Assembly: GCF_011440375.1 (NCBI RefSeq)
Contig: NZ_JAAOIR010000002.1
Location: 806,001 to 870,000 of the forward strand
Source of the DNA: Halorubellus sp. JP-L1
GTDB lineage: Archaea > Halobacteriota > Halobacteria > Halobacteriales > Natrialbaceae
DNA: 64,000 nt
Direction of reading: 5' to 3'
The notes under the pieces were generated by a model, which was not told where the DNA came from, ran no database searches, and was given only the letters and a program-made list of their open reading frames with translations. Numbering within the stretch: position 1 is the first letter of the stretch; every line of letters starts with the position of its first letter. Below, one piece after another: positions 33,359 through 41,004 of this stretch. The translations under genes were made by a program, and so were the position numbers.

Positions 33359-34474
33359 CTACTCGTCGTCGAGGGCTGCACTAATGTCCTCGTCGCTCGC
33401 CTGACCGACGTCCTCCCCCGACGCCGTCCCGTCGTCGACTTCACCGCCGAGCGCCACCGCCTCGTCGCCCGACTCCTCGCCGTCCGCCTCGCCCTCCACG
33501 CCCGAACCGTCCGTTTCCGCGTCGCTCCCCTCACTCGAACCGTCGGTCTCCGCGTCGCTCCCCTCACTCGAACCGTCCGTTTCCGCTGCTGACTCGTCCG
33601 CGTCCGCGCTCGCGTCCTCGTCGCGCGTGGAGTGGTTCGCGCCGTTGCTCACCGTCACCTGCGCCGCCTGGACGACGCGGTCCGCCATCTCGTACCCGGG
33701 GTTGAACACCTCGGCGACGGTGCCCTCAGGGTGTTCGCTGTCGACGCGCACCATCACCTCGTGGCGCTGCGGGTCGACGTCCTCGCCGGCCTCGGGCGCG
33801 ATCTCCTCGACGTTCTCCTCGGCGAGCACGCGATCGAACTCCTTGAGCGTCATCTCGACGCCGTCGCGGATGCTCTCCCCGTCGTCGACGTCCTGGTCGA
33901 GCGCGCGCTTGAGGTCGTCGCGGACGCCGACGATGCGCTCCACGAGGTCCTCGGTCGCGCGCTCCTTCATCTCCTCTTGCTTGCGCTTCTGGCGCTCCTT
34001 GTAGTTCTTGAAGTCCGCTTGCTTCCGTCGGAGCTTCGACTGGAGGTCCTCGCGCTCCTCTCGGAGCGACTCGACGTCGTCCTCGAGTTCGTCGACGCGA
34101 GCCTCAAGTTCGGGGACGCGCTCGGCCTGCGTCTTCAGTTCGAACGCGCGTTCGACGAGCGCACGGACCTCGCCCGCGGCGTCGTCGTCGTACTCGGCGA
34201 CGCGGTCGACGATGTCCTCGCTGACGGGCGTCGCCGCCCGGGTCGCGTCCTCGCCGCCGGTGCCCCCGACCGGTTCGTCGACGTCGGCCGCGTCCGCTGC
34301 AGGCTCGGGGTCTGCCGTCACGAAGCCGTCGTCGGGGTTCGCGTCGTTGTCGGCCACGTCATCGGCGTCTTCGGCGCCCTGTTCGCCCCCCGACTCGGCA
34401 CCGTCGGGGGGTGCCGAGTCGTCGGCCTCCTCGGCGTCGACCGCGGAGTCCACTGAACCGTCGTCTTCGGTCAT
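33359..34474 (-). CDS. grpE: Nucleotide exchange factor GrpE
   Basis: GrpE is the DnaK nucleotide-exchange factor. Its 371 residues are much longer than the usual about 200. A 115-residue acidic N-terminus precedes a long coiled coil (about 120-185; LEARVDELEDDVESLREERED). The compact beta-domain follows, with HEVMVRVDSEHPEGTVAEVFNPGYEM (split: HEVMVR, EHPEGTVAEV, NPGYEM; about 255-285) carrying the family signature. The last 85 residues are a low-complexity acidic tail with an 11-residue repeat (AETDGSSEGSD). First gene of the chaperone cluster. Confidence 0.93.
   Translation of the reverse strand: MTEDDGSVDSAVDAEEADDSAPPDGAESGGEQGAEDADDVADNDANPDDGFVTADPEPAADAADVDEPVGGTGGEDATRAATPVSEDIVDRVAEYDDDAAGEVRALVERAFELKTQAERVPELEARVDELEDDVESLREEREDLQSKLRRKQADFKNYKERQKRKQEEMKERATEDLVERIVGVRDDLKRALDQDVDDGESIRDGVEMTLKEFDRVLAEENVEEIAPEAGEDVDPQRHEVMVRVDSEHPEGTVAEVFNPGYEMADRVVQAAQVTVSNGANHSTRDEDASADADESAAETDGSSEGSDAETDGSSEGSDAETDGSGVEGEADGEESGDEAVALGGEVDDGTASGEDVGQASDEDISAALDDE
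33504..33587. repeat. In-frame 33-bp repeat in the grpE tail, about 2.6 copies
   Basis: Units begin at 33504, 33537 and 33570. Each encodes the 11-residue acidic repeat of GrpE's C-terminus. The length is a multiple of three, so copy-number change would keep the frame. Confidence 0.9.
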
Positions 34475-34497
34475 GGTGGAAACAAAACCCCCCTTCG

Positions 34498-34506
34498 GAT
34501 AAAAGG
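34498..34506 (-). promoter_or_regulatory. TATA-like element of grpE
   Basis: Minus-strand CCTTTTATCC is centred about 28 nt upstream of the grpE ATG at 34474. This is the expected position for a leaderless haloarchaeal transcript. Confidence 0.5.
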
Positions 34507-34590
34507 ATTCAGGTACGTGCCGCGGCGGCCGCGACCGCCGGTTCGCGCCGCGGTTCCGCGGGTGGTCCGTCGAGGAGAACGAGCCGCAGT

Positions 34591-34650
34591 CGACCGACTC
34601 GCTATCGACCGATTCGCAATCGATCGATTCGCTATCGAGCGACTCGCTTA
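34591..34650. repeat. 15-bp tandem repeat, 4 copies, upstream of xpb
   Basis: CGACCGACTCGCTAT at 34591 is repeated at 34606, 34621 and 34636 with one to four substitutions per copy. The array lies in the divergent grpE-xpb spacer. It ends in CTTATC, the best TATA candidate for xpb, about 27 nt before its GTG. Confidence 0.9.
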
Positions 34651-34676
34651 TCTGGCGCGCGGTCGGACGTGGAGGC

Positions 34677-36026
34677 GTGACCGTCACGCTCCGGTACGAG
34701 AACGGCTCGGTGCGCGTCGACGGCGACGTCTCGGACGCAGTCCGCTCGACGCTCCCTGGCGTGGAGTCGGACCCGCGGAGCGGCGGCCTCCGCGCCCCGG
34801 CGTTCCGATACGCGGCGATCCGCGATGCGCTCTCGGCCGCGGACGTCGCCGTCGACGACCGCGGCCTCGACCTCGACGACGTCCCGAACCTGGAGACGTC
34901 GTACGAGCTACGGTCCTACCAGGAGGACGCCGTCGACGCCTGGGAGGACGCCGGGCGGCGCGGGAACCTGGAACTCCCCACCGGGAGCGGGAAGACCGTG
35001 ATCGCGCTCGCTGCGATGGCGGCGCTGTCGACGCCGACGCTCGTCGTCGTCCCCACCATCGACCTGCTCGAACAGTGGCGCACCGAACTGGAGGCGGAGT
35101 TCGACGTCCCCATCGGCCAGTTCGGGGGCGGCGAGCAGCGTATCGAGCCGATCACGGTGTCGACGTACGACTCGGCGTACCTCAAAGCCGAGGACGTCGG
35201 CGACCGGTTCGGGTTCGTGGTGTTCGACGAGGTCCACCACCTCGGCGGCGAGGGCTACCGCGACGCCGCGCGCCTACTCGCCGCGCCCGCTCGGATGGGG
35301 CTCACGGCGACGTTCGAGCGCCCGGACGACGCCCACGAGGTCGTCGCCGAACTCGTCGGGCCGCTCGTCCACCGCCTGAGCGTCGACGACCTCGCCGGCG
35401 AGCACCTCGCGCCGTACGACGTCAAGCGCGTCGAGGTCGAACTCACGCCCGAGGAACGCGAACGCTACGAGGCGAACCAGGAGACGTTCACGGACTACCT
35501 CGCCACCTCGGGCATCCAGATGCGCAGCGGGAGCGACTACCAGGAACTCGTCAAACGATCTGGGACCGACCCCGAGGCACGCGAAGCCCTCCTCGCGAAG
35601 GAGCGCGCGCGCCGCATCATGCTCGGGAGCGAGGCGAAGGTCGCGGCGCTCGGGGACGTCCTCGACCGGCACCGCGACGACCGCGTCATCGTGTTCACGG
35701 CACACAACGACTTCGCGTACGAGGTCGCCGAACGCTTCCTCGTCCCCGTCGTCACGCACCAGACGAGCGCGAGCGAGCGTCGGGAGATACTCGACCGGTT
35801 CCGCGAGGGCCGGTACTCGCGGATCGTGTCCTCGAACGTCCTCGACGAGGGCGTCGACGTCCCGGAGGCGAACGTGGGCGTCGTCTGCTCGGGGAGCGGG
35901 AGCGAGCGCGAGTTCACGCAACGCCTCGGCCGCATCCTCCGGCCGCGCGACGGGAAGACCGCGCGCCTCTACGAGATCGTGAGCGCGGACACCGCCGAGG
36001 AGCGCGTCGCGAGCCGGCGACGGTGA
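34677..36026 (+). CDS. xpb: XPB-type DNA helicase
   Basis: The product is an archaeal XPB (Rad25) superfamily 2 helicase of 449 residues. An N-terminal damage-recognition-like domain (1-75) is followed by Walker A PTGSGKTV (about 101-108), DEVHH (about 184), GLTATFERPDD (about 205), IVSSNVLDEGVDVPEA (about 383) and motif VI FTQRLGRILR (about 411). At the position where archaeal XPB has the RED motif, this protein reads R-P-D. The start is GTG. Bax1, its known archaeal partner nuclease, is encoded 600 nt downstream. Probable role: DNA opening in repair. Confidence 0.9.
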   Translation: MTVTLRYENGSVRVDGDVSDAVRSTLPGVESDPRSGGLRAPAFRYAAIRDALSAADVAVDDRGLDLDDVPNLETSYELRSYQEDAVDAWEDAGRRGNLELPTGSGKTVIALAAMAALSTPTLVVVPTIDLLEQWRTELEAEFDVPIGQFGGGEQRIEPITVSTYDSAYLKAEDVGDRFGFVVFDEVHHLGGEGYRDAARLLAAPARMGLTATFERPDDAHEVVAELVGPLVHRLSVDDLAGEHLAPYDVKRVEVELTPEERERYEANQETFTDYLATSGIQMRSGSDYQELVKRSGTDPEAREALLAKERARRIMLGSEAKVAALGDVLDRHRDDRVIVFTAHNDFAYEVAERFLVPVVTHQTSASERREILDRFREGRYSRIVSSNVLDEGVDVPEANVGVVCSGSGSEREFTQRLGRILRPRDGKTARLYEIVSADTAEERVASRRR

Positions 36027-36059
36027 CTCCGGGCAATGCCGCTATCGGCCCGTCGCGGG

Positions 36060-36476
36060 TCAGGGTTCGCGCCAGTCGAACGAGAGGTTCCCGACCTCGG
36101 GGAACGTCATCTCGAAGGACACGTCCTCGCCGGGGTCGAGGGAGACGTCTCGTTCCTCGGTTTGCGTCTCGCCGTCGCGGTTCCAGGTGACGACGAGCAC
36201 CGCCGACCGGGGTTCGTCGATCGCGTTCGTGACGGTGACGGTGACCGCGAACGCGTCGGTGTCGGCGTTCGTCGCGTACGTGAAGCTCGCCTGGAGGCCG
36301 CGGCCGGGCGCGGTCGTCGTGGCCGTCGGTTCGAGCGTGGACTCGTCCCTGGTCGGCGTCTCCGGGGCCGTCGCCGGCGGGCCCCACTTCGGTCCGGACT
36401 TCCCCGGCCCGGTGGTGCAGCCGGCGAGGCCGACGGCTGCGACCGACAGCGCGCTGAGGAGGCGACGGCGTCGCAT
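36060..36476 (-). CDS. Small secreted lipoprotein
   Basis: The product has 138 residues. The signal MRRRRLLSALSVAAVGLAGC is of Tat type with a lipobox, predicting a membrane-anchored lipoprotein. A 35-residue Pro/Thr-rich linker follows, then one beta-sandwich-like domain (about residues 60-138) with strands FAVTVTVTNAIDEPRSAVLVV (VTVTVTNAID) and DVSLDPGEDVSFEM, similar to FxLYD or CARDB-type domains. It sits on the opposite strand between xpb and bax1. Confidence 0.7.
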   Translation of the reverse strand: MRRRRLLSALSVAAVGLAGCTTGPGKSGPKWGPPATAPETPTRDESTLEPTATTTAPGRGLQASFTYATNADTDAFAVTVTVTNAIDEPRSAVLVVTWNRDGETQTEERDVSLDPGEDVSFEMTFPEVGNLSFDWREP

Positions 36477-36630
36477 ACTCGCCAGTAACCCGGACGCGGC
36501 TTGAAACCTTTGTGCTATCCGGTCGGTCGGCGGTCGGCTCTCCCTTCCGGTGTCGTCGGGCGCGTGGCGCGGGACGCGATACTCGCGGCGAGGCGTCACG
36601 CCCTTGGCGTCGCGGCGCGGAGTCGGTGGT

Positions 36631-38154
36631 GTGCTGACGAAGGACCTCCTGCGCGTGTCCCGTCGCGGCGGCTACCGGCCGGTGTTCGCGGGCCGCGAGG
36701 ACCGGCCGCTGGCGGCGCGCGTGCTCGGGACGTTCCAGGGGCACGTCGACGAGCGTCGGGCGACGCTCGACGCGGCGCTCCGCGACCTGGAGGGCGAGGC
36801 GGGCGAGTTCAAGCTCGTGCGGGGGTTCGCGAAGCTCTGCGAGCGCGAGGCGGTCTTCGAGACGCGTGCGCCGGTCGAGCCCGAGCGCGCCCGTCGGGCG
36901 GCGTTCGTCGCCGCCGAGGAGACCGGTGGCGTGGTGACTCGCGACGAGCGCGAGGCAGCGATGGCGCGCGCCGCGGACGCGCTCGCCGCGACGCCGGGGG
37001 ACGTGGACGCGTCGCTGTTCGCGGACCTCGACGAGCACCAGGTCCTCGCCGCGTTCGACGCGCCCTGGGGCCCCGAGGACCTGCTCGCGCAGTACAACCT
37101 CTCGCTCGCCCAGACCGCGCTGTTCGACGCGACCGAGGTCCGCGTGCGGTCTTCGGACCCGAAGGCGCTCGTCTCCGCGGTCAAGCGCCTCCGGCTCATG
37201 TACGAGATCCGGCGGACGGACGACGGCCGGGAGGTCGTCGTCACCGGTCCGGACGCGCTGTTCTCGCGGTCGCGACGGTACGGGACGCGGTTCGCGCGCC
37301 TCCTGCGGACGGTCGCGAAAGCCCGCGAGTGGCAGCTGGCGGCGACCGTCGACGACCACGGCACGGAACGCGAACTCGTGCTCTCGGACGCCGACCCGGT
37401 GCGCGTCCCGGACGCGGCGCCCGTCGCCGAGGTCGAGTACGACTCCGGCGTCGAGGCGGACTTCGCCGCGCGGTTCTCCGGCCTCGACATGGACTGGGTG
37501 CTCTCGCGCGAACCGGAGCCGCTCGCGACGGGGCACCGCGTGATGATCCCGGACTTCGCGTTCGACTACGCGCCCGGCGGCGACCCCGACGCGGGCCCGG
37601 ACTTCCGGGTGTTCTTCGAGGTGATGGGGTTCTGGACGCCCGAGTACGTCGAGAAGAAGCTCGGCCAGCTCGCGGACGTGGAGGACGTCGACATGCTGGT
37701 AGCGGTCGACGAGTCCCTCGGCGTCGGCGAAGCGGTTGCGGCGACGGACGCGCGCGTCGTGACGTACTCGGGGTCGGTGCGCGTGAAGGACGTCGTGGAC
37801 GTCCTCCGCGAGTACGAATCGGACCTGGTCGCCGACGCCGCCGCTGGACTTCCCGACGCGCTGGCGCCCGTGGACGACGTCGTCACGCTCGCCACGGTGG
37901 CGGACCGCGAGGGCGTGAGCGAGGACGCGCTCGCGGACGTCGCCTTCCCCGAGCACGACCTCGTCGGGCGGACGCTCGTCCGTCCCGCGGTCCTGGACGC
38001 ACTCGGCGACGCGCTCGCCGACGGCATGGAGTACGCCGAGGCGGAGTCCGTCCTCGACGAGCACGGCGTCGACGACGCGAGCGCGGTGCTGTCCGCGCTC
38101 GACTACCGCGTCGAGTGGGCGGGTCTCGGTACCGGGACGATTCGAGAGAAGTGA
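36631..38154 (+). CDS. bax1: Bax1 nuclease (DUF790)
   Basis: Bax1 is the archaeal binding partner of XPB and a structure-specific nuclease (an XPG-like incision role has been proposed for the pair). The 507-residue protein starts VLTKDLLRVSRRGG with GTG, the usual family N-terminus. The nuclease core lies at about residues 305-345: IPDFAFDYAPGG, then FRVFFEVMGFWTPEYVEKKL, giving a PD-(D/E)XK-like D...E...K set. The C-terminal 120 residues resemble helical or HTH units. The frame is open 27 codons upstream, but VLTKDLL is the better start. Confidence 0.88.
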   Translation: MLTKDLLRVSRRGGYRPVFAGREDRPLAARVLGTFQGHVDERRATLDAALRDLEGEAGEFKLVRGFAKLCEREAVFETRAPVEPERARRAAFVAAEETGGVVTRDEREAAMARAADALAATPGDVDASLFADLDEHQVLAAFDAPWGPEDLLAQYNLSLAQTALFDATEVRVRSSDPKALVSAVKRLRLMYEIRRTDDGREVVVTGPDALFSRSRRYGTRFARLLRTVAKAREWQLAATVDDHGTERELVLSDADPVRVPDAAPVAEVEYDSGVEADFAARFSGLDMDWVLSREPEPLATGHRVMIPDFAFDYAPGGDPDAGPDFRVFFEVMGFWTPEYVEKKLGQLADVEDVDMLVAVDESLGVGEAVAATDARVVTYSGSVRVKDVVDVLREYESDLVADAAAGLPDALAPVDDVVTLATVADREGVSEDALADVAFPEHDLVGRTLVRPAVLDALGDALADGMEYAEAESVLDEHGVDDASAVLSALDYRVEWAGLGTGTIREK

Positions 38155-38348
38155 CCGGTGGCGTCGCTGCGTGGGTTCTGTGGGCGTACTGACGATGCCG
38201 ATCGCACGGTGAGCGTCGCTCGTGGTCGAGCGAACCTCGTCGGGGCGCGTTGGCATCGTGCGGTCGCAGAGCGCGCCCCGGTCGCGGTCAGCGCACGCCG
38301 CTGCTGGCCGCGTCATCCGCCAAAAATCTCGTGGGCGCTCCCGGGAGT

Positions 38349-38993
38349 TCAGACGTCCCGCTGGCGGCCCTTCGGGACCATCGACTTCAGTTCGTCGTAG
38401 ACGTAGAGGCCGACGCCGAGCGGTTCCTCGCGGCCGGCGACGTCGTGGACGGGGATCACGTACCCCCAGTCGCCGTCCCAGTCGAGGTCTTGGTCCTCGC
38501 CGTCGACGAACGCCCTCGCCTCGGCGTCGTCGAGCGCGATGGTGTTCCGGGTCGCGAGCCGACCGAACCGCTGGGCGGCGTCCGTCGTCGGCTTCCAGTG
38601 CTCCTGACGCGTCCGCAGGAACGTCATCCCGATCGCTTCGACGCGCTCGGTGTGATCGGGGAGGTCGCCGCGGAAGATCCAGACCTTCCCCGCGCCCTTC
38701 TCCCAGAACGTGTGCTCGGCGAACGTCGCGGGCTCGATCCCGAACCGCTCGTCCCACCACTCGAGGACTTCCTCGCGCGTCGCCCGCCCCTCGACCTCGC
38801 GGTTGGCCGCCGTCTCGGGAAGTCTATCGAAGCGGTCGCCGACGTTCGATTGCGTCGCGTCGTCTTCCTTGCTCGCGTCGTCCGGCTCACCCTCGTCGGT
38901 CGTCTCGCGCTCGTCAGTCGGTTCGTCGACAGCGGGTGCGTCGTCAGTCGGTTCGTCGCCAGCGGGTGCGTCGTCAGTCGGTTCGTCGCTCAT
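38349..38993 (-). CDS. PUA-like RNA-binding protein (NOL1/NOP2-associated, DUF7122-like)
   Basis: The product has 214 residues. The first 50 are an acidic tail made of a 10-residue repeat (DEPTDDAPAV and variants). The rest (about 65-214) resembles the C-terminal PUA-like domain of NOL1/NOP2/RsmF-type rRNA methyltransferases: FWEKGAGKVWIFRGDLP, then EPLGVGLYVYDELKSMVPKG. It is encoded directly after such a methyltransferase, with an ATGA overlap, so the two chains probably work as one split enzyme on rRNA or tRNA. The DUF number is from memory; the domain resemblance is the stronger statement. Confidence 0.6.
   Translation of the reverse strand: MSDEPTDDAPAGDEPTDDAPAVDEPTDERETTDEGEPDDASKEDDATQSNVGDRFDRLPETAANREVEGRATREEVLEWWDERFGIEPATFAEHTFWEKGAGKVWIFRGDLPDHTERVEAIGMTFLRTRQEHWKPTTDAAQRFGRLATRNTIALDDAEARAFVDGEDQDLDWDGDWGYVIPVHDVAGREEPLGVGLYVYDELKSMVPKGRQRDV
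38911..38992. repeat. In-frame 30-bp repeat at the start of the PUA-like gene
   Basis: Units start at 38911, 38941 and 38971 (the last partial, running to the start codon). They encode the 10-residue acidic repeat of the N-terminus. The unit length is a multiple of three. Confidence 0.9.
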
Positions 38994-39919
38994 TCGGCGG
39001 TCACCTCCAGTTTCGCGGTGAAGAACCCGCCGGTGTCGTTGTGGTGCGGGTAGACGCGCTTGGCGTTCGCCACCTGGGGGTCGAACGACTCGCCTTCGAA
39101 CTCGGTGAGGCCGTCGACGTGCTCGAGCGGGAGGTCGTAGTCGACGACCGCGACCGGCTCCTCTGCGAGCACGTGATCGAGCACGGCCTCGTTCTCCTCG
39201 GGCGCGAACGTGCACGTCGAGTAGACGACCGTCCCGCCCGGCTCGGTCACCTGGACGGCCCGCCGGAGAATGCCACGCTGGACGCTCGCGACTTGCTCGA
39301 CGTGCCCGAGGTTCCAGTTGTCGAGCGCGTCCGGGTTCTTCCGGATCGTGCCCTCGCACGAACACGGAGCGTCGACGAGTACGCGGTCGAACAGCGCCGC
39401 GTCGTCGTCGGCGTCGTCCTGGAACGGCTTCAGCGAGTAGTTCCGGGCGTCGCGGTTCGTCACGACGGTGTTCGTCACCCCGAGGCGCTCCGTGTTGAAC
39501 CGGAGCGCGGAGAGTCGACCGAGGTTGTTGTCGTTCGCGACCACCGTGCCCTCGTCGTTCATCATCGCCGCGAGCTGCGTGGTCTTGCTCCCCGGGGCGG
39601 CGCACGCGTCGAACACGCGCTCGCCCGGCTGGGGGTCGAGGACGGTCGCCGGGATCGCCGACACCTCCTCCTGGCCGTGCGTCCACCCGTGATAACCCGG
39701 CCACGTCGACCCCGGCTTGTCCGTGTCCGGCACCAGCACGTGCGGATGCCAGTCGACGCGCTCCACGTCGACGCCCTCCGCCTCGAACGCCGCCACCGCC
39801 TCCTCGGGCGTCGCCCGCAGCGTGTTCACGCGCACCGCCATGGGCAGGCCGCGCTCGCATGCCGCGAGGAACGCGTCGAAGTCGTCGACGACGTCCCGGT
39901 ACCGCTCGAATGGCTCCAT
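38990..39919 (-). CDS. NOL1/NOP2/Sun family RNA cytosine-5 methyltransferase
   Basis: The 309-residue SAM-dependent enzyme methylates a cytosine in rRNA or tRNA. It has the family N-terminal RVNTLRATPEEAV (about residues 30-42), SAM motif I DACAAPGSKTTQ (about 113-124), DAPCSCEG with the first catalytic cysteine (about 182-189) and STCTFAPEENE with the nucleophile cysteine (about 232-242). It lacks a C-terminal PUA domain, which is supplied by the overlapping downstream gene. Start ATG 39919; a four-copy 33-bp repeat lies upstream. Confidence 0.88.
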   Translation of the reverse strand: MEPFERYRDVVDDFDAFLAACERGLPMAVRVNTLRATPEEAVAAFEAEGVDVERVDWHPHVLVPDTDKPGSTWPGYHGWTHGQEEVSAIPATVLDPQPGERVFDACAAPGSKTTQLAAMMNDEGTVVANDNNLGRLSALRFNTERLGVTNTVVTNRDARNYSLKPFQDDADDDAALFDRVLVDAPCSCEGTIRKNPDALDNWNLGHVEQVASVQRGILRRAVQVTEPGGTVVYSTCTFAPEENEAVLDHVLAEEPVAVVDYDLPLEHVDGLTEFEGESFDPQVANAKRVYPHHNDTGGFFTAKLEVTAE

Positions 39920-39941
39920 GCCCCCGCTTGTCCGGGCTGTC

Positions 39942-40072
39942 GCTTGTCGGTTTCGGGTCGTACTCGGGAAGCACCGCTGTCGGTTCCGGGTCGCGATCGG
40001 GACGCACCGCTGTCGGTTCCGGGTCGCGACCGGGACGCACCGCTGTCGGTTCTGGGTCGCTGCCGGCGGGGA
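39942..40072. repeat. 33-bp tandem repeat array, about 4 copies
   Basis: Units start at 39942 (34 bp, most divergent), 39976, 40009 and 40042 with GCTGTCGGTT[C/T]. Copies two and three differ at one position. The array fills most of the divergent spacer between the RNA methyltransferase and PAC2 genes, starting 22 nt before one start codon. Confidence 0.93.
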
Positions 40073-40100
40073 CGAGCGAGTCCCACGCCCCGTCGCCCCC

Positions 40101-40109
40101 GGTTTTATC
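40101..40109 (+). promoter_or_regulatory. TATA-like element of the PAC2 gene
   Basis: GGTTTTATCGG lies about 29 nt before the ATG at 40134. It is the only AT-rich patch in the spacer. The methyltransferase direction shows no comparable patch. Confidence 0.5.
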
Positions 40110-40133
40110 GGCGTCCCCGGCGTGGTCTCGCGC

Positions 40134-40874
40134 ATGGCACACGTCAAGGAACACGTGGACGTCGAGTTCGAGAACCCCCTGCTCGTGGAGGGCTTGCCGG
40201 GCGTCGGCCTGGTGGGGAAGATCGCGGCCGACCACCTCGTCGACGAGTTCGACATGGACCTGTACGCGACCGTGCACTGCGAGTCGCTCGCGCCCGTCGC
40301 CGTCTACCACGACGGCGAGCGCGACGTCCAGCCGCCGGTCCGCATCTACGCCGCGCCGGACGCCGACCTCCTGGTCCTCCAGAGCGACGTGCCGGTGAAC
40401 GCGGAGGCGGTCCGCGAGTTCGCGGACTGCTTCACGGCGTGGCTCTCGGGCCGGGACGTGACGGCCGTCTACTTGAGTGGGATGGCCGCGAAGAAGGGCG
40501 ATTCGCCGCCGGCGATGCACGGCGTCGGGACGGGCGAGGGCGGTGCGCGACTCGAGGAACTCGGCGTCGACCTGCCGTCGGAGAGCGGCGTCATCTCGGG
40601 GCCGACGGGCGCGCTCGTGAACCGCGCCGCCGAGGAGGGACTCGACAGCGTCGCGCTCGTCGTCGAGAGCGACCCGCAGTTCCCGGACCCGGAGGCGTCG
40701 CGCGTCCTCATCGAGCACGGGATCTCGCCGCTCGTCGACGTCGAGGTCAGCGTCGAGGACCTCGTCGAGCACGCCGAGGACATCCGCGAGAAGAAGGAGC
40801 AACTCGCCGCGAAGATGCAGCAGGCCAAGGACGAGGAGACCTCGCAGGCCCAGCCGCTCCGCATGTACCAGTAG
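40134..40874 (+). CDS. PAC2 family protein (proteasome assembly chaperone-like)
   Basis: The 246-residue archaeal protein of the PAC2 family is related to eukaryotic proteasome assembly chaperone 2. It shows LLVEGLPGVGLVGKIAADHL (start GLPGVGLVGKIAAD, about residues 20-33), the middle VYLSGMAAKKGDSPP (about 117) and GVISGPTGALVNRAAEEG (about 155). A C-terminal coiled coil (EDIREKKEQLAAKMQQAKDEE) is typical. It may assist 20S proteasome assembly; direct evidence in archaea is limited. ATG 40134. Confidence 0.85.
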   Translation: MAHVKEHVDVEFENPLLVEGLPGVGLVGKIAADHLVDEFDMDLYATVHCESLAPVAVYHDGERDVQPPVRIYAAPDADLLVLQSDVPVNAEAVREFADCFTAWLSGRDVTAVYLSGMAAKKGDSPPAMHGVGTGEGGARLEELGVDLPSESGVISGPTGALVNRAAEEGLDSVALVVESDPQFPDPEASRVLIEHGISPLVDVEVSVEDLVEHAEDIREKKEQLAAKMQQAKDEETSQAQPLRMYQ

Positions 40875-41004
40875 GTGGGGAGTCCGGGCGAGCCGCCGAC
40901 GGCGAACCTCGCGGACGAACCGTCGACCAGGGGTTCGAGACACCCTCTCGTTCGGTACTCGTTCTCACGGTAGGATTACGGTCGCGGCGCTCGCCGTCTG
41001 TTGT

